DNA from: Roseomonas sp. AR75
Lineage (GTDB): Bacteria; Pseudomonadota; Alphaproteobacteria; Acetobacterales; Acetobacteraceae
Direction: 5' to 3'
Assembly: GCF_005222815.1 (NCBI RefSeq)
Contig: NZ_STGB01000001.1
Span: forward strand, 1,426,001-1,490,000
DNA: 64,000 nucleotides
The notes under the pieces were generated by a model. It was not told the DNA's origin. It searched no databases and was given only the letters and a program-made list of their open reading frames with translations. Below, piece after piece: positions 47,449 through 56,285 of the stretch. The position numbers and the translations under genes were made by a program. Every line of letters starts with the position of its first letter. Position 1 is the first letter of the stretch.

Positions 47449-48330
47449 ATGCGCAAGAAGGTCATCTTCAAGGGCGTCGCCCTACCCTACCTGCTGCTGC
47501 TGCCGCAGCTTCTGATCACCGCGGTGTTCTTCTTCTGGCCGGCGGGCCAGGCGATCTACGGATCGTTCCTGCGGGAGGACGCCTTCGGCCTCTCGCGCGA
47601 CTTCGTCGGCTTCGCGAATTTCGCCGAGATCTTCGCCGACCCGAACTACCTTGGCGTCGTGTGGAACACGGTCGTATTCTCGGGCTCCGTCGCCTTCTCG
47701 GCGCTCGCCGTGGCGCTGTTCCTCGCGGTGCAGGCGGACAAGGCGATCCGCGGCGCCGATGCCTACAAGACCCTGCTGATCTGGCCCTATGCCGTGGCAC
47801 CGGCCATCGCCGCGGTGCTCTGGCTCTTCATGTTCCACCCGCAGATCGGCCTCTTCGGCCGCCTGCTGAACGGCATGGGCGTGCCCTGGGACTACAAGCT
47901 CAACGGCAACCAGGCGATGCTGCTGGTGATCGTCGCCGCGGCGTGGAAGCAGGTGAGCTACAACTTCATCTTCTTCCTCGCCGGCCTGCAATCCATCCCC
48001 CGTTCGGTGCTGGAGGCGGCCGCCATCGACGGCGCGCGGCCGACGCGGCGTTTCTGGACGGTGGTGTTCCCCCTGCTGGCGCCGACCGGCTTCTTCCTTC
48101 TGGTGGTGAACATCGTCTACGCCTTCTTCGACACCTTCGGAACGATCCACGCGCTGACGCAGGGTGGCCCCGGCCAGGCAACGACGACGCTGATCTACCG
48201 GGTGTATCTGGACGGCGTGCAGAACCTGAACTTCGGCTCCTCCGCCGCGCAGAGCGTGATCCTGATGGCCATCGTGATCGCCCTGACCGCGATCCAGTTC
48301 CGCTTCATCGAGCGGAAGGTGCATTATTGA
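47449..48330 (+). CDS. ugpA: sn-Glycerol-3-phosphate ABC transporter permease
   Basis: 293 residues, six helices. Opening [20 protein letters not shown], the [19 protein letters not shown] segment in the middle, coupling loop [20 protein letters not shown], and [18 protein letters not shown] near the end match UgpA. Its stop overlaps an ATG (TGATG at 48328-48332) that runs straight into the repeat element; this may be the remnant of an original ugpA-ugpE overlap. Confidence 0.92.
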   Translation: MRKKVIFKGVALPYLLLLPQLLITAVFFFWPAGQAIYGSFLREDAFGLSRDFVGFANFAEIFADPNYLGVVWNTVVFSGSVAFSALAVALFLAVQADKAIRGADAYKTLLIWPYAVAPAIAAVLWLFMFHPQIGLFGRLLNGMGVPWDYKLNGNQAMLLVIVAAAWKQVSYNFIFFLAGLQSIPRSVLEAAAIDGARPTRRFWTVVFPLLAPTGFFLLVVNIVYAFFDTFGTIHALTQGGPGQATTTLIYRVYLDGVQNLNFGSSAAQSVILMAIVIALTAIQFRFIERKVHY

Positions 48331-48347
48331 TGGCGCTCGTTTCGCCG

Positions 48348-48396
48348 CGAAAGCCCTCTCCACCCGCAGGGGGGAGAGGGTTGGGTGAGGGGGGCG
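48348..48396 (+). repeat. Left 49-bp inverted repeat of the DUF559 element
   Basis: Begins CGAAAGCCCTCTCCACCCGC, continues with a GGGGGGAGAGGG arm that pairs with the CCCTCTCC just before it, and ends with the tail TTGGGTGAGGGGGGCG. Palindrome outside, tail toward the gene. The single difference from the right copy is A versus G at 48368. Confidence 0.88.
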
Positions 48397-48401
48397 CAGG
48401 C

Positions 48402-48746
48402 TCAGCGATGCGCGCGCGCAGTTGCGACCGCGACGATATCCGCCAGAACGCCGTCCAGGTTCTCGACGACCTCCGAGTTCCAGTAGCGCAGCACGCGCCA
48501 GCCCGCCGCCTGCAGCGCCGCATCGCGTGCCGCGTCACGCTGGCCACCGTGCTGCCCGCCATCCACCTCGACGACGAGCCGCGCCTCGATGCAGGCGAAG
48601 TCCACGGTGAAAGGCGGAATAGGATGCTGCCGGCGGAATTTGAAGGCCGCCTGCCGGCTGCGCAGCGCGGCCCAGAGCGCGCGTTCCGCGTCCGTGGGTT
48701 CGCGCCAGAGGGCGCGTGCCCTTCGATGCTGAGGGCGACCGGGCAT
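48402..48746 (-). CDS. DUF559 domain protein, Vsr/PD-(D/E)XK-like endonuclease
   Basis: A complete 114-residue DUF559 protein. Family core: EPTDAERALWAALRSRQ, FKFRRQHPIPPFTVDF, CIEARLVVEVDGGQHGG and AGWRVLRYWNSEVVENLDGV. The D-F ... E-x-D-G-G-x-H arrangement is the Vsr/PD-(D/E)XK catalytic pattern. The stop is six bases inside the left repeat and the ATG is 22 bases from the right repeat, so the gene exactly fills the element. It is antisense to the ugp operon. DUF559 proteins are widespread but, as far as I know, have no settled function. Confidence 0.88.
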   Translation of the reverse strand: MPGRPQHRRARALWREPTDAERALWAALRSRQAAFKFRRQHPIPPFTVDFACIEARLVVEVDGGQHGGQRDAARDAALQAAGWRVLRYWNSEVVENLDGVLADIVAVATARAHR

Positions 48747-48768
48747 GGGCGCCTACGCTACTCCCCCA

Positions 48769-48817
48769 CGCCCCCCTCACCCAACCCTCTCCCCCCCGCG
48801 GGTGGAGAGGGCTTTCG
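48769..48817 (-). repeat. Right 49-bp inverted repeat of the DUF559 element
   Basis: Reverse complement of the left repeat with one mismatch. It begins CGCCCCCCTCACCCAACCCT and ends GGAGAGGGCTTTCG. It stops 12 bases before the ATG of ugpE, so it must supply or replace the native leader of that gene. In ugp mRNA the two repeats could pair into a 49-base stem with the DUF559 antisense strand as the loop. Confidence 0.88.
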
Positions 48818-48829
48818 GGGTCCGCTGCC

Positions 48830-49735
48830 ATGCTGATGCGCGACACCACCGCACAGGATCTCGCCCTCGCGCGTGCCACGGAACGGCGACAGTCGCGCAG
48901 TAGGTGGCTGGCGCATGCCGTGCTCGCGCTCGGCGTGCTGGTCTTCGCCTTCCCGATCTGGGTCACAATCGTCGGATCCAGCCACGACGCCAGCACCATC
49001 GGCCGTGGCGACATGCCGCTGTGGTTCGGCGGCGAGGCTGTGGCGAACTACGTCTCCGCCTGGGTCAGCGGCGGCACCGCGCGGCGCACCACGGGCGGGC
49101 TGCCCGCCTGGCTGATGCTGTGGAACAGCCTCAACATGGCCGTGCTGATCGCGGTCGGGAAGATCGCGATCTCCCTGCTCTCGGCCTATGCCGTGGTGTT
49201 CTTCTCCTTCCCCGGCCGCATGGTCTGCTTCTGGCTGATCTTCATCACGCTCATGCTGCCGGTCGAGGTGCGGATCATCCCCACCTTCGAGGTGATGGTG
49301 AACCTGCAGCTCACCAACACCATGACCGGCCTCGTCGTGCCGCTGATCGCCTCCGCCACCGCGACGCTGCTGTTCCGCCAGTTCTTCCTCACCATTCCCG
49401 ACGAGTACGTCGAGGCCGCGAAGATCGACGGCGCCGGCCCGCTGCGCTTCTTCAAGGACGTGGTGCTGCCGCTCAGCGTCACGAACATCGCGGCGCTGTT
49501 CGTCATCCTCTTCATCTATGGCTGGAACCAGTATCTCTGGCCGCTGCTCATCGTGACGGACAAGGACCTGACCACCGTCGTGGTCGGCATCACCAAGATG
49601 ATCGGCAATGGCGACGCGCAGAACGAGTGGAACATCATCATGGCCACCTCGGTGCTCGCCCTGCTGCCGCCCGTCGCGGTGGTGATCTTCATGCAGCGCT
49701 GGTTCGTGAAGGGCCTGACGGAGACCGAGAAGTAA
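48830..49735 (+). CDS. ugpE: sn-Glycerol-3-phosphate ABC transporter permease
   Basis: 301 residues, about 20 longer than E. coli UgpE (281), the excess being a polar N-terminal stretch before the first helix ([20 protein letters not shown]). Coupling loop [40 protein letters not shown] in two parts, and [15 protein letters not shown] match UgpE. Starts ATG 48830 or 48836, both just past the right inverted repeat; the ribosome site is poor (GGAGAGG is about 20 bases away, inside the repeat). Expression may therefore be altered by the element. Confidence 0.88.
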   Translation: MLMRDTTAQDLALARATERRQSRSRWLAHAVLALGVLVFAFPIWVTIVGSSHDASTIGRGDMPLWFGGEAVANYVSAWVSGGTARRTTGGLPAWLMLWNSLNMAVLIAVGKIAISLLSAYAVVFFSFPGRMVCFWLIFITLMLPVEVRIIPTFEVMVNLQLTNTMTGLVVPLIASATATLLFRQFFLTIPDEYVEAAKIDGAGPLRFFKDVVLPLSVTNIAALFVILFIYGWNQYLWPLLIVTDKDLTTVVVGITKMIGNGDAQNEWNIIMATSVLALLPPVAVVIFMQRWFVKGLTETEK

Positions 49736-50838
49736 TGGCCACCCTCACCCTCTCCGGCATCCGCAAATCCTTCGGCGCCACGCAGGTTCTGCACGGCATC
49801 GACCTCGATGTCGCCGATGGCGAGATGATCGTCGTCGTCGGCGCCTCCGGCTGCGGCAAGTCCACGCTGCTGCGCATCGTCGCCGGGCTGGAGACGCCCA
49901 CCGCGGGCAGCGTGCTGATCGATGGCCGCGACGTCACCCGCCTGGAACCGGCGGACCGCGACATCGCCATGGTGTTCCAGAACTACGCGCTCTATCCGCA
50001 CATGTCCGTCTTCGACAACATGGCCTACGGCCTGCGCATCCGCGGCATGCCCACGGCCGAGATCCGCAAGCGCGTGGCGGATGCGGCCGAGATGCTGGAG
50101 ATCGCGCAGCTGCTCGACCGCAAGCCGCGCCAGCTCTCTGGCGGCCAGCGACAGCGCGTCGCCATGGGCCGCGCCGTGGTGCGGGAACCCAAGCTCTTCC
50201 TGTTCGACGAGCCGCTGTCGAACCTCGACGCCAAGCTGCGCGTGCAGATGCGCGCCGAGATCCGCCGCCTGCAGAAGCGCCTCGGCGTCACCAGCCTCTT
50301 CGTCACGCATGACCAGGTGGAAGCCATGACGCTGGGCGACCGGCTGGTGGTGATGCATCAGGGCCGCGCCGCGCAGGTGGCGGCGCCGATGGAGGTCTGG
50401 GGCACGCCCGCCGACACCTACGTCGCCGGCTTCATCGGCTCCCCCGCCATGAATTTTCTCTCGGCCGCCCTCTCGGATGGCGGTCGGGCAGCGAGTCTGA
50501 AGGCCGGCCCGACCCTGCCCTTCGCCGATGGCCCGCGCGCCGCCGCCGACGGCACGCCGCTGACCATCGGCATCCGCCCCGAGCATGTCGAGCATCGCCC
50601 GGAGGCTGCCGACGCCATCCCGCTCAGCGTGGACCTGGTCGAGCCGCTCGGCTCGGAGACCGTGATCCACGGCCACCTGCCCGGCGGCGAGTCGCTGGTC
50701 GCGCGCCTGCCGCTTGCGGCCGGTGCCATCGGCGATGTTCTTCCCGTCGGCCTGCCGCCCGCCGAATGGCATGTCTTCGGCACGGAGGGCTCCCGCCTGC
50801 CGGCGCGCCAGGGCGTGGCAGCGGCCGCGTCCCGCTGA
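49735..50838 (+). CDS. ugpC: sn-Glycerol-3-phosphate ABC transporter ATPase
   Basis: 367 residues. Walker [11 protein letters not shown]-loop [14 protein letters not shown], signature [15 protein letters not shown], Walker [13 protein letters not shown], switch His in [10 protein letters not shown]. The C-terminal OB-type (TOBE) region includes IGIRPEHVE, typical of MalK/UgpC. The ATG shares one base with the ugpE stop (TAATG). Powers the importer. Confidence 0.92.
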   Translation: MATLTLSGIRKSFGATQVLHGIDLDVADGEMIVVVGASGCGKSTLLRIVAGLETPTAGSVLIDGRDVTRLEPADRDIAMVFQNYALYPHMSVFDNMAYGLRIRGMPTAEIRKRVADAAEMLEIAQLLDRKPRQLSGGQRQRVAMGRAVVREPKLFLFDEPLSNLDAKLRVQMRAEIRRLQKRLGVTSLFVTHDQVEAMTLGDRLVVMHQGRAAQVAAPMEVWGTPADTYVAGFIGSPAMNFLSAALSDGGRAASLKAGPTLPFADGPRAAADGTPLTIGIRPEHVEHRPEAADAIPLSVDLVEPLGSETVIHGHLPGGESLVARLPLAAGAIGDVLPVGLPPAEWHVFGTEGSRLPARQGVAAAASR

Positions 50839-50892
50839 CCTCCGCGGGCCTGCCGGGCGGCGCGACTCGTCGCCCCGTGCCATGCTGGCGAG

Positions 50893-53193
50893 GTGCCGCT
50901 GCCCGATAGCCTCGCCCGCCGCCGCCTCTGCCTGATCGCCCCCGGCCCGGATCGCGATCCGGAGACCGACCGCATCATGCGCCGCCTCGCCGCGCTCGCC
51001 GCCGAAGCCGGCGCGGAAGCGGTGCTGCTCACCCCCGAAGCGTCCATGCCCGCCGCGCCCGAGCCAGGTCCCGTGCCGCGCCTGCCCTGCCCGACCCCGC
51101 CGCAAGAGGCGCTGCACGCCGCCGCCGCCCTGCGGGAGGCACTCGGTGTCGTGCAGCGGCTGCGCGCGCTGCGGCCAGAACTCGTGGTGGCGGCCGAAGC
51201 GGGCGGGCTCGGCTATGCCGTGGCGGCGCTGCGCAGGCTCGGGCTCGACTTCGTCGCCACGCGGCTCCTCGTGCTCGGCACCGGGCCGCGCGGTTTCCGC
51301 GCCGCGCTGGATGGTCGCCCGCCCGCCGGCCGGGAGGATCTGGCGCTCGACCATCTCGAACGCTGCAGCCTCGCCTGGGCGGATGCGGCGGTCATCGCCG
51401 CGCCGGACCTCGCGGATTGGCTGCGGCGCGAGGAGTGGTCCCTGCCGGCGGTGCTGCACCACATGCCGCCCCCCGCACCGCGGGCACTCCAGGCGATCAG
51501 CGGGCGCGGCACCGCCACCAGCGAACCGGCCGCGGAGCCCGAGATCCTGTTCCCCGGCGATCTCCGCCGCGGCGCGGGGCTGCCGCTGCTCGTCCAGGCG
51601 CTGCGGCGCCTTCCGGCGGAGCGGCGCACCGGCCTGCGCGTGACGCTGCTCGGGCGCCAGCCGCGCGAGCCCTGGGCCTGGCCCGCCATGCCCTGGCTCG
51701 CCGCCGCCATGCCGCCCGGCCTCGACTGGCGGGTGGAGGCGCCGCCGCAAGGCGCCAGTGCCCTTGCGGCCCGGCTCGCTCGCCCCGGCAGCATCGTGGT
51801 GGCGCCGGGCAGGCTGCCGCCGGACGAGGCCACGCGGCTCTGCCGCGCCACCGGCATCCCGGTCATCGCGCCGGACAGCGTCGCACCCCGGCCGGGGCCG
51901 CTGGCCGAGGCGATCGCGCAGGCGCTGGACCGCGGGCTGCCCGCTGCTGCCGCCGAGCCCGACGCCTTCGGCGGCCGGGCCGCCTGGGCCGCGCTGCTTG
52001 CCGCGACGCTAGACCTGCCGCTGCCCAGCCCGGCCGAGCCCGGGCCGCTGGACGGCGCCGCGGTCAGCGTCGTCCTGATCCACCGCAACCGCCCGGCGCT
52101 GCTCGCCCAGGCGCTGGACGGGCTGCGCGCCCAGACCCTGCCGGGCTTCGAGGTGGTGCTGGTCGATGACGGCTCCGACCAGCCTGCCGCGCTCGCCGCG
52201 CTGGATGCGCTCGAACCCGACTTCGCCGAACGCGGCTGGCGCATCCTGCGCCAGGAGAATGGCTGGGCGGCGGCGGCGCGGAATGCCGGCTGGCGCGCCT
52301 CGCGCGGGCGCTGGGTGCTGTTCCACGACGACGACAACATCGCCATGCCGCACCAGCTTGCCACGCTGCTGGCGGCGGCGCGGCATTCCGGCGCCGCCGT
52401 CGTCTCCTGCTTCCCGGCGATGTTCCGCGGCGACACGCCGCCGGCCGAGGAGGCGGCGCCGCTCTTCACCCTCGGCATGCTCGGCGACGCGCTCGCCGCT
52501 GCCGTCTTCGACAACGTGCTGGGCGACATGCATGCGCTGGTGCGGCGCGACCTGCTGGAGGCGATGGACGGGCTGGAGGTGGTGTTCGGCCTCGGCCACG
52601 AGGATTGGAGCTTCTTCGCCCGCGCCGCCCTCGCCGGCCATGCCGTGATGGCGGTGCCGGAGGCGCTCTACTGGTACCGGATCGGCACCGATTCCATGAC
52701 CGGCGAACGCCCCGATGCCGAGCCGGCCTATCGACGCAGCCTGGCGCCCTTCGCCGCGCTGCTGCCGCCGGCGCTGCGCCCGGCGCTCGAACTCGCCGAG
52801 GCCGATGTGCGGCGCCTGGCCGCTTCGCGGCAGGACATCGCCCGGCTCTCGGCCGGTCTTGCCGCGGCGGAAGCGCGTGCCGCCGAGGTGGAGCGCCGCG
52901 CCGCGGAGGTCGAGGCCGCACGCCACGCCGCGCTCGAGGCGAAGGCGGCCGCGGAGGCGGAACTCGCAGCCCTCGCCGCCACGCTGCGGGCGGAAGCGAC
53001 GGAGATCGGCGCGTCGCGCTCCATGCGGATCGCGCAGGCGATCGGGCTCGGTCGCGCCCTGCCTGCCGCCGATCCGCCGCACGCCCCGCAGGAACTGGAC
53101 CGGCTGCGGCGCCTGCGCGCCTCGGCCGGCTGGGAAGCGACGGCGCCGCTCCGCCTGCTCGGCAAGCTGCTCGCGCGGCTTCGCGCCCGCTGA
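50893..53193 (+). CDS. Large bifunctional-looking glycosyltransferase (GT-B-like plus GT2)
   Basis: 766 residues. The first ~385 look like a degenerate GT4-type GT-B domain (LCLIAPGPDRDPETDRIMRR, PEILFPGDLRRGAGL). Residues ~390-620 are a GT-A family 2 domain: VSVVLIHRNRPALLAQAL, VVLVDDGSD, NAGWRASRGRWVLFHDDDN (D-x-D site) and FGLGHEDWSFF. Residues ~640-710 form an Ala/Glu-rich coiled coil, then a C-terminal SAGWEATAPLRLLGKLL motif seen after coiled coils in surface-glycan transferases. GTG start. Probably builds an extracellular or capsular glycan. Confidence 0.82.
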   Translation: MPLPDSLARRRLCLIAPGPDRDPETDRIMRRLAALAAEAGAEAVLLTPEASMPAAPEPGPVPRLPCPTPPQEALHAAAALREALGVVQRLRALRPELVVAAEAGGLGYAVAALRRLGLDFVATRLLVLGTGPRGFRAALDGRPPAGREDLALDHLERCSLAWADAAVIAAPDLADWLRREEWSLPAVLHHMPPPAPRALQAISGRGTATSEPAAEPEILFPGDLRRGAGLPLLVQALRRLPAERRTGLRVTLLGRQPREPWAWPAMPWLAAAMPPGLDWRVEAPPQGASALAARLARPGSIVVAPGRLPPDEATRLCRATGIPVIAPDSVAPRPGPLAEAIAQALDRGLPAAAAEPDAFGGRAAWAALLAATLDLPLPSPAEPGPLDGAAVSVVLIHRNRPALLAQALDGLRAQTLPGFEVVLVDDGSDQPAALAALDALEPDFAERGWRILRQENGWAAAARNAGWRASRGRWVLFHDDDNIAMPHQLATLLAAARHSGAAVVSCFPAMFRGDTPPAEEAAPLFTLGMLGDALAAAVFDNVLGDMHALVRRDLLEAMDGLEVVFGLGHEDWSFFARAALAGHAVMAVPEALYWYRIGTDSMTGERPDAEPAYRRSLAPFAALLPPALRPALELAEADVRRLAASRQDIARLSAGLAAAEARAAEVERRAAEVEAARHAALEAKAAAEAELAALAATLRAEATEIGASRSMRIAQAIGLGRALPAADPPHAPQELDRLRRLRASAGWEATAPLRLLGKLLARLRAR

Positions 53194-53343
53194 CCCCGTC
53201 TGGCCGAAGCATGGCCTTCCCGTTACGGTCCTGCGTCAGAGACGCGCCGGAACCTGCGCATCCGGCACGGATCAGAACGACGACCCGGACGAAGGGCTCC
53301 GCTCCTGCCAGCCTCCCGCGACGACGCCGACGCCGAGCGCGCC

Positions 53344-55533
53344 ATGCTCCGTGCGCATCTCGCCGCCCTGGCGCCCGCGCTCGAAGCCGCCCGCGCCGAA
53401 GCCGAGGCGGCTGGCCGGATCGCGCGGGACCGGGAGGCCGCGGCGGCACGGGCCGAGGCCGCGCTGGGCGCCATGCAGGCGAGCACGTCCTGGCGGGCGA
53501 CGGCGGGGCTGCGTCGCCTCGCGAAGCTCGCGCGCCGGCTGCGGCCCGCGCTGCCCGATCCGGCCCCACAGCAGGACATGCCGCCGGCACCCGTGCCGGC
53601 GGAACACACCGTCGCGCCACAGCCGCCTGCACTGCCCTGGTACGATGCGGCGGAGCCGGAGGTTTCCATCCTCGTCGTCGCCCATGGCCAGGCGGCGCTG
53701 ACCCAGGCCTGCATCGCCAGCATCCATGCCGCCACCACCGGCCTGCGCTACGAGATCCTGCTGGCCGACAACGGATCCCCGCCTGACGAGCAGGCGCGCC
53801 TCGCCGCGATACCCGGCCCCGTCCGACTGCTCCGCATCGCCAAGAACCGCCGCTTCGGCGAGGGTTGCAACATCGCGGCGGAGCAGGCGCGCGGACCGCT
53901 GCTCTGCCTGCTCAACAACGACACGGAGGTGACGCCGGGATGGCTCGCCGCGCTGGCGGCGACGCTGCGCGACCATCCCGGATGCGGCGCGGTCGGCGCG
54001 CGACTGGTCTTCCCCGATGGCCGCCTGCAGGAGGCCGGCGCGACGCTGCTGCCGGACGGCCATGCGCGCCAGCACGGCAAGTTCGGCGATGCCGCCGACC
54101 CCGCCTATGCGACGGGCCGCGAGGTGCACTACGTCTCCGGCGCCTGCCTGCTGATGCGCCGCGCCGACTTCCTCGCGCTCGGCGGCTTCGACCTGCTGTA
54201 CGAGCCCGGCTACTACGAGGATGCCGATCTCTGCCTGCGGCTGCGTGCGGCAGGCAGGACGGTGCGCTACTGCCCGGATGCGGTGGTGCGCCACCATGAG
54301 GGCGTCTCGCATCGCGGCCTGCCGGGCCTGCCGGACAGCATCCGCATCAACCGCGCGAAATTCGTCGCGCGCTGGCGGCAGGGAACGGCCCCTGCACCGC
54401 GCAAGGCTGCGCCGCCGACTCCCGCGCCGGGGACGGGCGGCATCCTGCTGCAGGTGCCGGACCCGCTGGTTGCCGGCAGCGGATTGCGCAGCCTGCTCGG
54501 CCTCGCCGCCCTGCTCGCCCCGCGGCATCGCGTGGCGCTGCTGCCGGAGGGGCCGTGCAGCCGGATGCGGCTGGATCGCCTCGGCACCGTGCTCGGCCTC
54601 GACCTCGCCGCGGTCGCGCTGCTCGACGCGGCGCGTGCGCAGGACTTCGGCGCCGACCTCGTCGTGACGATCGGAGCGGGCATGATGCCGCCGGAGGCAC
54701 CGCCCGCGCCGCGCCGCATCCATCTCTGCCGCCAGGCGACCCCGCCCGGGCTGCCGGATGCCGCCGCGCTGGCGCGGCTCGCGCGCTGCGACCGGCTGGT
54801 CGTGCCCTCCGCCTTCCTGCGCCGGCAGGTCGAGGCCGCCGCACAGGTGGCGGGGATTGCCCTGCCGCCGCTCCGCCTGCTGCCGCCCCTGATCGCGGCA
54901 GGTCGCGCGCGCGCGCCGCGACCCTCGGGCGAGGTGCTCGGAATCCTCGCGCTCGGCGCATTCCGCGAGGGCCCCGGCGGCAACGCGCAGGACATGCTGC
55001 TCCGCGCCTTCCGGGAGGTGGCGGCAAGCGCGCGGCGGCCGGTCGTGCTGCACTGCGCCGGCGCCACGCATCCGGAACCGCGGCACCAGCGCTTCGTCCA
55101 GGCCTGCCGCGATCTCGCCGAGGGCCTGCCGGTGCGCTTCCATCTCGGCCTGGACGACGCGGCGCTGGCGCCGCTGCGGGAAGCCGCCGACCTCGCCTGG
55201 CACGGCAGCGGCTTCGGCGTGGATGCAAGCGCGGCACCCTGGCATCTCGAACCCTGCGGCACCACGCTGCGGGAGGCGATGGCCCAGGGCGCGCTGCCCT
55301 TCGCGCGCGATGCCGGCGCGCCGGCGGAGCTGATCGAGGATGGCCTCTCCGGCCATCTCTGCGCCGATCCCGGCGCGCTCGCGCGGCGCACGCTCGATGC
55401 CATCGCCGCCTGGGACTCGCCGTCCGTGCAGGTGATGCGCCATCGCGCGCTGGCAGGGGCGCGGCGCGAGGAGGCCGCCTGGCTGGCGCTCGTGCAGGAA
55501 GTGCTGCCGGCGGAGGCCGCGCTCGCCTCATGA
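53344..55533 (+). CDS. Large glycosyltransferase (GT2 plus GT4-like)
   Basis: 729 residues. Starts with a coiled coil (to ~45) and STSWRATAGLRRLAKLARRL, the same motif that ends the preceding protein. Residues ~107-330: GT2 domain with VSILVVAHGQAAL, LLADNGSPPDE, LCLLNNDTEVTPGWLAAL and GYYEDADLCLRLR. Residues ~365-725: GT-B-like domain ending in CGTTLREAMAQGALPFARDAG and LIEDGLSGHLC. The frame stays open back to the previous stop (53194) without ATG, GTG or TTG, so ATG 53344 is chosen. Its order of domains is the reverse of its neighbour's. Confidence 0.82.
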   Translation: MLRAHLAALAPALEAARAEAEAAGRIARDREAAAARAEAALGAMQASTSWRATAGLRRLAKLARRLRPALPDPAPQQDMPPAPVPAEHTVAPQPPALPWYDAAEPEVSILVVAHGQAALTQACIASIHAATTGLRYEILLADNGSPPDEQARLAAIPGPVRLLRIAKNRRFGEGCNIAAEQARGPLLCLLNNDTEVTPGWLAALAATLRDHPGCGAVGARLVFPDGRLQEAGATLLPDGHARQHGKFGDAADPAYATGREVHYVSGACLLMRRADFLALGGFDLLYEPGYYEDADLCLRLRAAGRTVRYCPDAVVRHHEGVSHRGLPGLPDSIRINRAKFVARWRQGTAPAPRKAAPPTPAPGTGGILLQVPDPLVAGSGLRSLLGLAALLAPRHRVALLPEGPCSRMRLDRLGTVLGLDLAAVALLDAARAQDFGADLVVTIGAGMMPPEAPPAPRRIHLCRQATPPGLPDAAALARLARCDRLVVPSAFLRRQVEAAAQVAGIALPPLRLLPPLIAAGRARAPRPSGEVLGILALGAFREGPGGNAQDMLLRAFREVAASARRPVVLHCAGATHPEPRHQRFVQACRDLAEGLPVRFHLGLDDAALAPLREAADLAWHGSGFGVDASAAPWHLEPCGTTLREAMAQGALPFARDAGAPAELIEDGLSGHLCADPGALARRTLDAIAAWDSPSVQVMRHRALAGARREEAAWLALVQEVLPAEAALAS

Positions 55534-56282
55534 ACGACGCGGCGATGACCTTCGGTTTCCGCTGCAATCTCTGCGGCGCGGCGAACCTGCCGGATGTGCA
55601 GGATGGCCCGGCGCCGGCCTGCGGAGGATGCGGCGGCACCGCGCTGTCGCGCGACATCGCCGCGGCGCTGACGGAACGTCTGTTCGGCGTGCCGCATCCG
55701 CTGCCCGCATTGCCGCTGGACGATCCGCGCAGCGGCATCACCATCGGCGCCGCCGCGCGCTGCGTCGGCGCGATGGAGCAGCGCTTCGCCTGCCAGCATG
55801 CCGGCGGCGACACGCCGCTCGACCTCGCCAGGCCCGAGGATGCGTCGCTGTGGCTGGCCGCGGATTTCGTGGTCTGCGCAGCGCAGCTTGTCCGCCTGCC
55901 GCCGCCCGTCTCGCACGGCTTCGCGCGACTGCACGCGCTGCTGCGCCCCGGCGGGCTGCTGGTGCTGGCCGAGCCCAGCGCGCCGATCGCCACCACCATC
56001 GAGCATGTGCCCGCGTATCACGACGCCCGCATCCTCGCCTTCGGCGCACAGCGCGTGCTGGTGAACCGCTCGGCCTCGGGCGCGATCCAGACCTTCGCCG
56101 CGCTCGACTTCCCGGACGAGACGGATCGCCCCGTCTTCCGCCGCTTCGCCACCGGCGACCTGCCCGCGCTGCTGGCCGAGGCCGGCTTCCGCGACATCGT
56201 GCTGCATGACCCCGCACCCTTCGCCTTCGGCACGACCGGGCGTGAGGGCGGGCCGGTCGTGACCGCCCGGCGCGCGGCGTAG
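55530..56282 (+). CDS. Zinc-ribbon methyltransferase-like protein
   Basis: 250 residues. N-terminal four-cysteine ribbon FRCNLCGAANLP and PACGGCGG (two CxxC pairs). The remaining part resembles the C-terminal half of a class I methyltransferase: LHALLRPGGLLVLAEP and LPALLAEAGFRDIVL. A clear G-x-G-x-G SAM loop is missing, so catalysis is doubtful. Coupled by ATGA to the glycosyltransferase before it. It could modify a sugar or act as an accessory of the glycan cluster. Confidence 0.68.
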   Translation: MNDAAMTFGFRCNLCGAANLPDVQDGPAPACGGCGGTALSRDIAAALTERLFGVPHPLPALPLDDPRSGITIGAAARCVGAMEQRFACQHAGGDTPLDLARPEDASLWLAADFVVCAAQLVRLPPPVSHGFARLHALLRPGGLLVLAEPSAPIATTIEHVPAYHDARILAFGAQRVLVNRSASGAIQTFAALDFPDETDRPVFRRFATGDLPALLAEAGFRDIVLHDPAPFAFGTTGREGGPVVTARRAA

Positions 56283-56285
56283 CCG

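Larger units (their letters stand above)
48348..48817 (-). mobile_element. 470-bp inverted-repeat element carrying one DUF559 nuclease gene
   Basis: Two 49-base inverted repeats (48 of 49 identical) enclose 372 bases, nearly all of which is one reading frame on the minus strand. The unit lies between ugpA and ugpE, which are normally adjacent, so it looks like an insertion. No clear target-site duplication was found at the borders. The frame is an intact DUF559 (Vsr-like) nuclease gene, not a transposase. It resembles REP-associated tyrosine transposase loci (REP/RAYT) in layout, with a different enzyme. That it moves is inference; that the structure exists is seen. Confidence 0.7.

Noticed and set aside
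48348..48817. Classical insertion sequence
   Set aside because: No transposase motif is present and no target-site duplication was visible; the enclosed gene is a DUF559 nuclease.
47337..48836. Long forward frame spanning ugpA and the DUF559 element
   Set aside because: It is out of frame with ugpA and antisense to DUF559; its tail is the translated inverted repeat. Only the ATG at 48330 is of interest, as a possible remnant.
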